A stretch of DNA of 64,000 nucleotides from Metridium senile. Its lineage: Eukaryota > Cnidaria > Anthozoa > Actiniaria > Metridiidae. Shown in pieces: positions 35,101 to 45,829 of this stretch (the stretch's first letter is position 1; the number at the start of each line of letters is the position of its first letter). Below the pieces are notes generated by a model that saw nothing but the letters and a program-made list of their open reading frames with translations, was not told where the DNA came from and did no database searches. The stretch spans positions 7,767,685 through 7,831,684 of the forward strand of contig OX459097.1 in the NCBI GenBank assembly GCA_949775045.1, read 5' to 3'. Made by a program: the position numbers and the translations under genes.

Positions 35101-38100
35101 TATTAGGTCGTTTCATTTTAAAGCGGTCACGTGACATCCGTTCAAAGTTTGACCGATTTTCGGTTTGTAGATCTCGTGCGGCTTTTTTTCTGCATATTTT
35201 GTAATCACATTTACACGGTGTATAGAACAGCCTTACAGCTTTTGAACAATATTTTTATTTTGAAACATTGTATAGCTTATTGTTTTAATTTTTTATGGAT
35301 ATTTGAAGTAAGAGCATTTTCGGGTGGTCGTAAAAACTGTAATTACGGTACTTTTCAAAAAACATTTTTCATATACAAGGGTTCTGATTTCATAATAATT
35401 ATTTATATCAAAATAGTAGTACTTCAACTCCAATGAAAAAACATTTCTGGGCACTTTGCGTTTTGGCTACAAAATATCATCGCAAAATGCAAGAAATATC
35501 AAAATCAACAAAATCGATGGACATTATATACATCAACATGAGATTGGTTTTAAATTATAAAACATGCATTTAACTGGTTCAGAAGTAACACTAGAATGTA
35601 ACAAAACGCAAATGTATCGATGAAAAAGTGATTTTCCAGAAAATTTGAATGTAAACAATAGTTTAGCATATATGCAAATTTGCATTTCACAGCGAAGTCA
35701 CTCCTTTACTCACCTCGACTCCCACGGGATATGGTAGATTGTCGAAAAGCTTAGATTTTGCCAATTAATAATTGTTTTGATAACAATTCAATTTTAATTC
35801 AATAAACATGGAAAACTAGCCTTTGAAATCTTGAATATTAATGAACAATTGATATGAACTGGTGGTTAATGTAAGCAGTCACCATTTGCTATGTGTTGTA
35901 GATTTTATTTTACATCGTGAGTCTTACCTGATTATTCGCTGTAAATCATTGGTGTATATTTATAATCACATATCAACGACTATTTTTAATTGAAATTTAA
36001 TAAGTAATTTAAAGGTTTGCTTGTGAATATTGTGCATGGTCTACGAACATTTCTAGTAAAAACTTCAGGATTTGCATAAATACCGATCTGATTTGAGATA
36101 AATGACACTTGCCGCTAATGTGTAAGAAGAAAAAAAGCCTCACGAGATCTACTACAAACTTTACAAATTTTTGAAATTTCAGACGGCAAAATTAGTCCGA
36201 AAATAGGTCAAACTTTGAACGGATGTCACGTGACCGCTTTAAAATGAAACGACCTAATAATGCCCATATGACTACCTTTCACCATGCAAAGTTTCAGGTG
36301 GGGTTGTATCTGACTATTTCTGAAAATACTCGAAGCTTACGTGGAACGGCTCTTAACGAGTGACAAAGTTTCGATCAAATAAACAGAAATGTTCTAATGT
36401 TCGCTACTGTAGAACAATGTTTTTTAACAACTTAATAGTCCATATTTTACTGGGCTGACGTATATATCAAATGTCGCTAGCTTGGTAATAGCCGAAAAGT
36501 TTATAGATTTTTTATATAAAACATCATAACAAAATGTTTACTCTTTTATAACTTAGGATATTCATTTGGATATTGAAGGTTGCAGCAAAATGACTTCTGA
36601 TGAAATAATTGGTAAAGTACCACGGTTGTTGAGCTGCGCAAGAGACTTAGCAAGGTAAGGCACATTTGATTGTAATTGTTGTGCGCTCTATATCTACAGA
36701 GTCCTGAAAGATTAAAGTGAGACTGACTGTGTTTTGGGGTATGGGGAAATGGGACTGGCAATCAGAAATAAAGACAATCAAAAAGGAAAAAGGAAAACAT
36801 GATTGATTTGGAAAACATGATTTGAGACTTTTGGAATAAAATATGAAGATGTACTGTAAGAGAGTGAAAGAGCAATGTGTCTTCAAATAAATGCGAAAGT
36901 ATTAGGATACACAATAGACGCGTTTCAAAATAAGCTTAAGATTATGTTAAGATTTTACGCACTCCTTGAAATAGTTCGATAATGGAAAATAAATGTTGTG
37001 ACAAGCCCTTGTTTTCTACTTAAGAAGTTCTGTTCTAAATCCTTTTCTTTCTATTTTTTGTTTTAATGACAATTGAAAGTCAGTTATTTGCTCAAAAAGA
37101 GATTTTCTTTCCATTCAGTTTTTGGGCCGTATATGGAAAATAACAGCCTATTTGTCTGACCAATAAGAGCACGCTTTAGGTGATTCCTAAAGATATATGT
37201 ACATAATGTAGGGTTCTAATAACAATTTATGTTGTTTGCAGGGAAATAACCATCTCTGATGAAAGTAAGTTTCTTTTGCGTAATCAGTGTACCATTAATG
37301 TAACTCACGACTTAGAGACTGCATATTTGAAATACCTTTAGTGTTAAAAGGATGTCAAAAATGTGACCATTAAATACCAATATTTTATATTTATAACAGA
37401 CCATGTCCCGCCTGAAATTCTTGCGCGTGGCCCACAAGCACAAAGTGCCTACAACCAAGCTTTAAAAAGTGGAAATGTCAAGAATCAATGCTTGCCAGTT
37501 GTTTTGGTTGGTCAATCACGCTCTGGAAAAACAAGCTTGCTAAGATCTCTTAATGGTAAAGCATTGCATCTATCTTCATTAATTTATCTTTTTATGGACG
37601 CGTACCTAATGCCAATATGGTCGCCATTTCATTATCATATTTTTTTAATTCATATTTTAATTGACCACTACATCAAAATTATAGATTAGAATGACATCAA
37701 CAAAGGTAAAAAAAACATCAAAGACTTGGCGTCTTTTCAGATAATGACTCTTACTACAAAAACTTACAAACTGCATACACCAGGGGACGTTGAAGAACGA
37801 CTGAGGAGGTAACAAACCCCGGCTGGGAATGGACACTAAACAGAGTTCACCTTATTATTATCATTTCAAATTATGTTTATTTTTTGTCTAGGGGAGAAAT
37901 TCAACTCGTCAGAAGAGAGCACTGAGGGAGCAAAACTTCAACGTTCTTTGTCAAAGGTAGATGATAACTGGGAGAAAAACGAAAACAACGAAAACTTGCT
38001 GTACAATCATTGCACAGCTAGGGAAGTTGTAAAGCATCTGTTGAAGAATACCACACAACCAAACCCAGACAATGAAGACGACATTAACGGCTTAGAAGTT

Positions 38101-41100
38101 AATCAAATCGAATATTCTACTCAAGACGATAGCGCCCAGAATAACAACGCAACTTCTCGCTCAGTACAACCAAATGTCTTACAGCTGCACGAAGACCCTG
38201 AAATGGTAGATGATAATGAAAACCAAAACATGAACAATGTTGATACCAACGATTCAGACTTCAAGCAGCGCGAGCTTCTACCCGATGAAGTTGCGATGTG
38301 TACAGAGACTATCTTAGAAAACCCCGATGCTGAAAAGCAAATGGAAAACTACCTATTTTTCCACACAATGGATTTTGCAGGGCAGCCTATCTATAGTGTC
38401 ACTCACCCAGTGTTTCTTCCTCCAAAAGGCATTTATCTTCTTGTTCACAGTTTAAAAAACGAACTACATGCTCAAGCAACCCCCATTGTAAAGACAGGAG
38501 CAGTAGAAAGAGAGATTGATGATCACGATCCCATGACAAATATTGACCACTTGAAATTCTGGTTGTCCTTGATTGATGCTAATTCAACGCAGGAAGGAGG
38601 TTCCCCTGTCTTTGTGGTGTCAACACATAGAGATAAACCTTTCGAAGCACATGTCGAACACACTGCAAGAAAGATTCTCTCAACTCTTACGGAAAAGGAC
38701 TTTGCACCAGGGCGTCACGTCTTTCATAAATTATACACTGTCGACAACACAGTTTCAGGAAGCTCAAGTCCCGAGGATGCGGACATAAAAGAACTTAAAA
38801 CGCAACTATGCAAAACTGCCAGGAGTCTTCCACAAATGAATGAAGATATCCCAGTTCGATGGTTGCTTTTTGAGAAGAAACTTAAGCATCTCGTCCAAGA
38901 TGAGAAGAAAAAGCACGTTTCATTCAAAGAGGCCGAAAGTATTGCCTTACATTGTGAAGTGGATACCTCATCAGACGAACTCGAGACATTATTGAACTAT
39001 TTGCATGATCTTAAAGTGATAATACATTTTCCAGAAACTGCTATGATAATCATCGATACACAGTGGCTGCTTGATATGTTCGCCAAAGTGATAACTATTC
39101 AAACGTTCGAACGTCATGAAGGTCATGTAAATGAATGGCGAAAACTCGAGGATCAAGGAATTATCGACGTCAAGTTTCTCGAGCACCTCTGGAAGGACTT
39201 TCTGAAGGATGGCACATCAGTTGAATCGTTAATTACCATCATGGAAAAGTTCTCTCTCATTTGCAAACAACCGGATGGATCATTTCTTGTTCCTGCAATG
39301 CTGTCAAACAGTACAATCGATGAGTCGCATGGATTTATGAAAAGTTCGTGCCCACTGGTGGTTCGTTTTAAGAGTTCGCATCTACCTTCGGGTCTGTTTC
39401 CAAGGCTTTTAGTTTCAGTTAACGAGATGTGCAACTTGAAATGGAAGAGTTCTACTCCACCGCATCTTTCACGAAATTTTGCAAGGTATATACATTTTCC
39501 AAAAAGTGGCCCCAACCACACAATGCCTGGTAAATTTGAAAAAACGAATTTCTCGATCACCATGAAAACGGAAAAAACGTTCTCTATCTACACTTCACCC
39601 GCGTTTTTAAATTAAATCCCTTTGGAAAGACTTGTCAAAAGTTCCGTTATCGTTGAGAGATTTATTCGGATATACGTGCCGATTATATGGATTAGGGTAC
39701 ACGGAAGACTTTACCAAAAAATTAAAATTACATTTTCAAATTTCTCCGGCATAGTTTTGACGGGGCCTCAGTCTCTGTATAATAGTGCTGTCTAATTAAA
39801 TGCCCTATTTGCGAAACGGCCCTCCCTGTGGAAGAGGAAGGAGAGAGTTTCCCCTCTGGGGCCATTAATGCCCTAACAAACTGAAATAAAATCAACTTGC
39901 TAATGTGTAATATATTCTATTAATTTCTACGGAGCAATGTAAAGTTCTTTTTAATGCTTTTTGTTTGAGTCATACTGAACAAATAGATTATATGCTAACT
40001 TTTAGTTATTATTTTTCTATTCTTAGTTTTAGTGTTTTCGCTAAATCTGCATACAATTTTTGTTCTCTTTTGTGTAGATTATACATCCAATTTGATGAAC
40101 TAAACTTGGTCTTCATGGCCGACACAGCAACAATTACAGTAGCCTTAGTCGACGACGTGAACCGGGGTCAACGTGATGAGGTTTATATTCAACAGTGCAA
40201 GTCCATATTAGACTTCCTACGTAAAACTCTTGAAGAAATGGTGACATCTTTTCCTTGGATGAAAAGTTTGGCTGAGTTTGACTTCTGTATAAGTTGTCCT
40301 ATTTGCGATAGTTCCACGTCTTGCAAAAAGCACAACAAAAACGACTGTTACCGAGACTCGTGTATCCACCTTGTATCAGAAAAAGAGCTATTGAAGACTA
40401 ATAAACCTCGGTGTCAAAAGAACCCGACCAAACCAAATGTTATACCAGATACTTCCTACTCACACTGGTTTCCAAGATCAAAGTGTCAGGTAAGGGGGCT
40501 TTCATTTATTAGTGTAAACCTTCCTGGTTTGCAAAAATATCATAACCACCCCTACATTTGCCCAGTTTATTCCTAAAGCTGCATACAATCAGTAACAACC
40601 CCCTATAAAGCTTCCGAAAAGAACGTACCCCCCCCCCCACTCAATATTGCAGATCCCCCCCCCCCCCCCCCCATACACAAATAAATGAAAGCACCCTACA
40701 ACATATTGGGCAGTGACAATAAGTAGAGATGGTATTAATGTTATAAAACTTTTTTTGTATATAAAAAACATTTTTTTTTAGCCGAAGCATTAGTCACACG
40801 TAGAATTGTAGAATTCAATCAAGCGATTTTTCCCTGCGTCATGTCGCGGCGAATTGTGTGTCACGGTCTTTAGAGGAAGTGGTTCTGGTTTTGCACTATA
40901 AAATACTAGAATTGTTAACGTCCTATCAATATATATAGTGATGAGGTGTATATTACGTTATAGTATCAAGAGAAGAAGAAAGATGTAACAAACAACCCAG
41001 AGACTGTCTGTTCATCTTCGAATCAAGATGAAGGTGAGTTTTGATTGTAACTGCATCAGTAATCAATAATAAATCATAATGTTTATATCCCAGATTTGGT

Positions 41101-42690
41101 GTATATATACACCCGGAGTGGACTTCCATATATAAAGGGCGGGGTTGCTGGTCATTTTTTAATGACCCTTACAAGCTACCATGTACAGCCTTGATGAAGT
41201 GGGAGTGTCAACAACTAAATTTACCCCTAAATGGGTACTGTTTATTTGTCATTTCGATTGCCAAACTCTCATCTCGGTTATGATATTTACCTTCGAAAAT
41301 CCTAACAGGTACTAGCTTTGTCACTGTTTGCAAATGTTTTAAATACTAATCAATCGATTTCAACCACTAAAAGGTATAGGAGGAACACCCGCGATGTTTT
41401 CGGATTCGAGATCGGAAAGCAGACGGAACCACCGGCCCTATACTCTTATCCGAGAAAACGAGATTTCGAGCGAGTACAATATCTTGCCTAATCACAAAAC
41501 GTAATCGCCCTGCTGGGAATTGAACTCAGACCTGTCGGGCCCGTCGATCGGCCAAAAATCTGATCTACTAATTACCAGACCATCACATCTCTTTCATTAC
41601 GAACTAACAATTATCTAAACATGGATATTTACATAGCGTTGCACTCTTTTTTAGACAATCCATGTACGGACATCGTGCCACTTCTCAATCTAATGCCGCC
41701 TTCAATTCCAATGGAGAAAGCGACTGAAAAAGCAAAGGAAATCGCTGTTATCTTCAACCTAGACAAGAACAGTGTAGAAGATCCCCCGGATGACATTAGA
41801 CGAAGGTGCAGGAAATTCTGTAAGGAAATGATTGCAAGAGGGCAAAGAAATTGTGTGCAAGCGTTAATGAATGAGCTACCAAGTGGAATGACAGGTTGGT
41901 TAAAGTTTGATTGGGAATATAATATTTTTAAACCTCTCTATTCTGGACAGTTCTGGCAGGGGTTCCGGTTTATTGAGGGTTTATTTGCAGCATTGAGGAA
42001 AATTGGGACCAAAACTCTTGTCCGGTTTAGAGAGAACTATATCGTAAAACCGACGAGTACTGAGATATCGTTCTAAAATAAACCACATTGATTTGATTCA
42101 TTTCTTAGGTCCACTTCAATTTGAACATGACCTCTTAGTAAAAGAAATGGATTTCAAGACAAAAGACACCATATCCAAAGCATTAACAGGTAAGAGAAAT
42201 CTTGAAATTCTAAAAAATCCTACACGTGCAGTAAGGAAAAACGACATTATACTTTAATTTTGCTTTACTCTGTAAAGTACAATTCTAATAGTTCTTATTT
42301 AGTGACTATTAGTGACTATTTTAGACAAGTAAGCTGTAATGAAGTATTATCTCCTTTTGTATTTGCCTTCTCTTACGCTGTTCTGGTTGGGTGATAGCCA
42401 CTAAATAAGAACTATTTGTTAGTAACAATTTTGATTTTATTTCACGGATGAATTGTTTGCGCTCTACTAAACAAGAACTTTACTTCTTTTCAGTACGTGA
42501 AAAGGAATGGAAGACATTTGCTATAGAGAAAGTCAAGTTATCCGTAGAAGACGTTAACTTTTTAGATGTCAGAGAAAGAAACCCTGTTCTTTGGATCTTG
42601 AATCAACATTGCGGAGACTGGTCTGTGGATGATCTCTATACAGCTATTGTAGATTGCGGAGCAAATGCAGACGCAGATCGCTATCTTTAA
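29108..42690 (+). CDS. KH-Roc-COR-Death protein, complete 16-exon gene
   Basis: Exons: 29108-29137, 29632-29907, 30355-30492, 32651-32786, 33123-33334, 33648-33852, 34155-34408, 36557-36654, 37242-37264, 37400-37555, 37892-39485, 40078-40489, 40964-41033, 41655-41894, 42109-42189 and 42494-42690. All junctions are GT-AG and every phase matches, giving 1373 residues. Domains: a KH-like domain (11-102); an unrecognised region (103-450); a Roc GTPase with P-loop GQSRSGKT (495-502), DFAGQ (670-674) and THRD (754-757); COR (about 790-1175) with VRWLLFE and LPSGLFPRL motifs; a Cys/His-rich segment CPICDSSTSCKKH; a helical segment (1202-1281); and a Death domain (about 1309-1373). Roc-COR proteins are regulatory GTPases, and DAPK combines Roc-COR with Death. 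I know of no family with KH at the N terminus. The protein is probably cytoplasmic, as no signal peptide or membrane segment is seen. The unknown middle region and the function remain open. Confidence 0.85.
29632..29907 (+). CDS. KH exon of the first gene, degenerate
   Basis: 92 codons. WLHVPKDAVGYIVERGKRNL matches the start of a KH domain, but the GxxG loop reads ERGK instead of a canonical GKGx. A 20-residue segment is duplicated: VMPETKTSI and then VMSETKTDI. The paralogue at 47965-48174 has one copy and a GKGA loop. RNA binding by this version is doubtful. Confidence 0.75.
31555..32355 (+). pseudogene. 5'-truncated LINE in intron 3 of the first gene
   Basis: The frame 31555-32163 contains SYKILGVIIDNDLRWSSHVD and TTIRPILEYAVPVWQ, which are the C-terminal signatures of non-LTR reverse transcriptases (Jockey/CR1/I-like). 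It is followed by CTTAATAAACTACTATTATT and an ATT-rich tail. Only the last 200 or so codons are present. The same intron in the paralogue (57607-58083) lacks it. Confidence 0.85.
32825..33090. repeat. CAAC-rich minisatellite in intron 4
   Basis: AACCAACC and ATCAACCAGCC units fill intron 4. The paralogous intron (58220-59334) holds a longer array of the same family, so the array probably predates the gene duplication. Confidence 0.8.
33451..33613. mobile_element. MITE with TAGCCTCCTCCGCA ends, copy 2
   Basis: TAGCCTCCTCCGCATGCAAC is mirrored by GTTGCATGCGGAGGAGGCTA. It lies in intron 5. The paralogous intron (59556-59644) is only 89 bases and lacks it. Confidence 0.85.
34697..34940. mobile_element. 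MITE inserted at TA in intron 7
   Basis: TACAGTCAATTCAAAAAACA is mirrored by a matching right end (AACGTTTTTTGAATTGACTGTA). Arms continue through AATAGGCTTCA and AAGGTAGCATGGGTAGAAAT. The paralogue reads straight through the site (GAAGTAGGCATATAGACTA near 60780). Confidence 0.85.
34990..36356. mobile_element. 1.37-kb TIR element flanked by TTAA
   Basis: Long inverted repeats of about 155 bases start GAGCCGTTCCACGTAAGCTT and end with the reverse complement, with TTAA at both edges. No transposase frame is recognisable inside. The paralogue lacks it: GGCTTTTTAC runs on directly near 60830. TTAA edges are used by piggyBac and Kolobok-like elements, but assignment is uncertain. Confidence 0.8.
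37400..37555 (+). CDS. P-loop exon of the Roc domain, first gene
   Basis: Encodes PPEILARGPQAQSAYNQALK and the Walker A motif GQSRSGKT (residues 495-502). Phase 1 at both ends. The preceding 23-base microexon (37242-37264, REITISDE) is needed to keep the frame. Confidence 0.85.
37892..39485 (+). CDS. Main Roc-COR exon, first gene
   Basis: 1594 bases. Switch-I-like STEG at residues 519-522 is followed by an acidic, Asn-rich insertion of about 145 residues before DFAGQ. THRD follows, then COR. The frame stays open to 39615, but the exon should end at GCAAG/GTATAT (39485). The next exon (40078) then restores the expected continuation RLYIQFDELN. Confidence 0.85.
41370..41587 (-). mobile_element. 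tRNA-derived SINE in intron 13
   Basis: On the minus strand GTGATGGTCTGGTAATTAGT resembles box A, and GGTCTGAGTTCAATTCCCAG resembles box B. A non-tRNA body ending near 41370 follows. No target duplication was checked. Confidence 0.55.
42494..42690 (+). CDS. Death-domain exon, first gene
   Basis: REKEWKTFAIEKVKLSVEDV, then RNPVLWILNQH and DLYTAIVDCGANADADRYL, ending in TAA, follow the six-helix Death-domain pattern (WK.fA, np..wL, l...L...g..dad). Together with exons 41655-41894 and 42109-42189 it forms the C-terminal Death-fold region. Confidence 0.75.
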
Positions 42691-43031
42691 GCCAAATTAC
42701 TTCCTAGTTTTAGCATTTGAAAAATGTTTCAGTAGAAAAATGCAGTGTTTTGTCCCGCGGATATACACAGCGGTTTATTACAAAAAATGGCATCGATAGA
42801 TTACAAAAAATAATATTAGATAAAATGTCATTTAAAACCAATAAAACGCAAGATAGTAGACGCGTTATTCATCAAATATCAAAAGCCATGCTTGATTTAA
42901 CAAGGGCAATTTATTCATTTTTGACTTAAAAATCGTCTTAACTAAGTGTACATTTGCATTGAACTTGATATGATGTACTGGTTATGCAGAAGGTAGCCAC
43001 AGGATAATGTTATATATATTAAATGCACACT

Positions 43032-43037
43032 AATAAA
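43032..43037 (+). terminator. Candidate poly(A) signal of the first KH-Roc gene
   Basis: AATAAA lies 342 bases after the stop. Another AATAAA at 42840-42845 is closer. Either could be used. Confidence 0.4.
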
Positions 43038-43224
43038 CATCATAAAGCTGAACTAGTTGACTAATATGACAGTGTTTTAGTTAAATAAGCATTTTGAGCT
43101 CCTGTTGGATGAGTGGAAAAACAATTTCAAAGCGTATAAAGTCGGTACTAGTTAGACAAAAACTACATAAGTATATTGTTCATATTGGTGCCTTATTTAT
43201 AAGGATCCAAAAACATAATATGTC

Positions 43225-44290
43225 GGGCTGATATTTCTATTGTTATTGTTATTACTATCGTTTTTGTTATTGTTATCGTTTTTGTTATTGTTATCGTTTT
43301 TGTTATTATTATTGTTTTTGTCATTGTTGTTGTTATTGTCATTGTTATTGCTAATAGAATATTAAAGTTGCCCTTCATCAGTAGCATTTTTGAAAAGTAT
43401 TATGAGAGTATTATTGCTAATATTTTTATCATTGTCATTGTCATTGTGATTGTTATTACTATTGCTAATATTTTATCATTGTCATTGTTATTGTCTTTGT
43501 CATTATTTTTGTTATTGCTACTGGTTTTTTTATTGTTATTACTATTGTTTTTACATTCTCACTGCTATTGTTTTTGTCATTGATATTGCTTTTGTTATTT
43601 TTATTGCTATCGTTTTTGTCATTGATATTGCTTTTATTATTGTTATTGCTATTGTTTTTGTCATTGCTATTGTTTTTGTCATTGATATTGCTTTTGTTAT
43701 TGTTATTGCTTTTGTCATTGGTATTGTTTTTGTCATTGTTATTGTTTTTGTCATTGTTAGTTTTTGTCATTGCTATTTTTTTTATCATTTTATTGCTATC
43801 GTTTTTGTCATTGATAATGCTTTTGTTATTGTTATTGCTATTGTTTATGTCATTCATATTGTTATTGTTTTTGTCATTGTTATTGCTATTGTTTTTGTCA
43901 TTTTTATTGCTATTGTTTTTGTCATTGCTATTGTTTTTGTCATTTTTATTGCTATTGTTTTTGTCAATGATATTGCTTTTGTTATTATTGCTATTGTTTA
44001 TGATATTCATGCATATTGTTATTGTTTTTTTTATTCTCAGTGCTATTGTTTTTGTCATTTTTATTCAGCTATTGTTATTGTTATTAACTATTGTTATTCA
44101 GCTATTGTTATTGTTATTAACTACTGTTATTGTTATTAACTATTGTTATTGTTATTAACTACTGTTATTGTTATTCAGCTATTGTTATTGTATTGTTTTT
44201 GTCATTGTTATTCAGCTATTGTTATTGTTATTGTTTTAGTCATTGTTATTGTATTTGTCATTGCTAGCTTTCCAGATTACTCGTTGTCTA
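43225..44290. repeat. (ATTGTTATTGTC)n satellite
   Basis: Over 1 kb of ATTGTTATTGTTTTTGTCATTG-type units, turning into AACTATTGTTATTCAGCT at the right. All long frames here encode only Leu/Ile/Val/Phe or Asn/Lys runs and are artefacts. Confidence 0.95.
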
Positions 44291-44392
44291 AACTCTTATT
44301 GTGGTTTTTCATTTATTTAATTAATTGTTTTGTTAATTTGTAGCATGTACAATTGCCTTACTTTGTTTTTAATTACATTGAGAAATCAGATG

Positions 44393-44520
44393 GAACTTGT
44401 AGTAATTTGTGCGTTCTAGCATAAAGTTCGAATTGGTCAGCATTAATAAGTATAATAGTAAACGTTTTTCCGGTCTAATGTTCAACCTAAAATAGAAACA
44501 AAATGTCTAATCTATACATG
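44393..44520. repeat. Dispersed repeat, copy 2
   Basis: Matches 9738-9868 over about 125 bases and again lies beside an ATTGTT satellite. Confidence 0.75.
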
Positions 44521-44529
44521 TTTATGATG

Positions 44530-45165
44530 TATACCAATAAAACCAACAAACCTTCCCTCTACCATCCAATCAAGTCGACTATCAAACAATACTACAGTTT
44601 CACGTTATCGATCTAATACCGATGTACTATTTGACAAGCATTTACATAGGCTAAGCCTTGATATGCTGAAAGACATAAATTCATAATTCCCGAGCCAAGC
44701 ACGGGAAAATACTACTGCTAAACAATAGAAAACCCATTTAAATTTAGTCCAGATCGAGATTATCCCTGTGCAAAAGTGCCTTTTGTCAAATTGTACAGCG
44801 GTGCTAGATAACATGAAACTGTGGAACTCACCAACCCATCAACCAAAATCACCAACCAAATCACCATCCAATCAACCTGACCATCAAACAATGAACCGAG
44901 TAACTCATCAACAAACCCACCAATCCATCATCAACAACCCTGCCTGACAACACAACAATCAAATCACAACCAACGAACTATCACAACAACCAAACAACCA
45001 AGCAAACAAGCAAACAATCTACTTTCCACCATCCAATCGACCCGACCATCAAACAACCAAATTACCCATTAACAAACCGGACCAACCAACTAATCCACCA
45101 TCAACCAGCCTGCCTACCAAGCCATCAACCAAACCACGAAAAAACTCACCTACCTATAAAATATA
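44530..45165. repeat. CAAC-rich minisatellite
   Basis: The same family as 12320-12810 and 20050-20365, interrupted at about 44595-44820 by an unrelated 225-base block. Confidence 0.8.
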
Positions 45166-45219
45166 AATGGAAACTAGCGAGTAAATTAGAAAAGGCTGCG
45201 TCGGTGTTTGATAAAAATG

Positions 45220-45413
45220 ATAGGTAATATAATGAAATTTGTAACACCGTAAAAAAGTTTGACTTAACTTTACTGACGTTTCGAGCTTTAGCCCTTCGTC
45301 GGAGTAAAAGAGTTAGACTAAGACAGACACTGAGTTTAAATAAGAAGCGGGAAGTAAAGTTAAGTCAACTTTTTTTTACGGTGTTACAAATTTCATTATA
45401 TTACCTATTACCT
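45220..45413. mobile_element. Inverted-repeat element carrying a ribozyme-like motif
   Basis: ATAGGTAATATAATGAAATT...ACACCGTAAAAAAGTTTGAC is reverse-complemented at about 45355-45413. The loop between the arms contains the hammerhead-like sequence at 45268-45310. Confidence 0.75.
45268..45310 (-). ncRNA. Hammerhead ribozyme-like motif (type I, degenerate)
   Basis: On the minus strand, helix I pairs CTTTTACT with AGTAAAG (one bulge). The core reads CCGACGA where the consensus is CUGANGA, so one core base (U4) is changed. Helix II is GGGC/GCTC with loop TAAA. GAAA and then CGTC/A follow, giving a GUC cleavage triplet at the start of the 3' helix I strand. This layout with a minimal helix III is that of hammerheads in Penelope-like elements and animal retrozymes. 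The U4 change probably abolishes cleavage. Confidence 0.55.
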
Positions 45414-45526
45414 ATTTCCTATAAAATACTTTCTTCCCAACAGACCAACTCCGAAAACACAACCCGAACCAACCTACCGGTTGTTAACTAAATCAGTGCA
45501 AGTCAACCAACCTACCACCATATATA

Positions 45527-45790
45527 TACACCTAATCCAAAAAACGTTGTCTGGTCCGCCGCACAGTCCTCGCGCCAAGACTGTGAAAGATATTGGTTAT
45601 ATCTAATCAGTAATTAATTTATTTGCATGTTCACACTCTAGTGTGGTACTTTTTTCAACGAAATCGTGTTGTGCCCACTTTTATTTTCTTGTTTTATCAC
45701 TCCGCATCAAAATATTCACTGTGTTGTCCTGCACGGTCTTGGCGCGAGGACTGTGCGGCGGACCCGACAACGTTTTTTGGATTAGGTGTA
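45527..45790. mobile_element. MITE with TACACCTAATCC ends
   Basis: ACACCTAATCCAAAAAACGT and its complement at the right end, with a second stem GTCCTCGCGCCAAGAC/GTCTTGGCGCGAGGAC. TA sits at both edges. Confidence 0.8.
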
Positions 45791-45829
45791 TATTGACTAA
45801 CCAACCCAGCAGCCAGCCAGCAAGTCTCT

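Noticed and set aside
35131..35436. 101-codon frame inside the TTAA-flanked element
   Set aside because: No transposase motif is present. The frame starts in the terminal inverted repeat and runs through AT-rich sequence.
39486..39615. Extension of the Roc-COR exon to a stop at 39615
   Set aside because: Splicing at 39485 to 40078 restores the COR continuation and the rest of the protein in frame. The extension has no family resemblance.
43193..44343. Long Leu/Ile/Phe-rich frames and Asn/Lys-rich frames that mimic membrane proteins
   Set aside because: They follow exactly the ATTGTTATTGTC satellite, exist on both strands, and have no non-repeat sequence.
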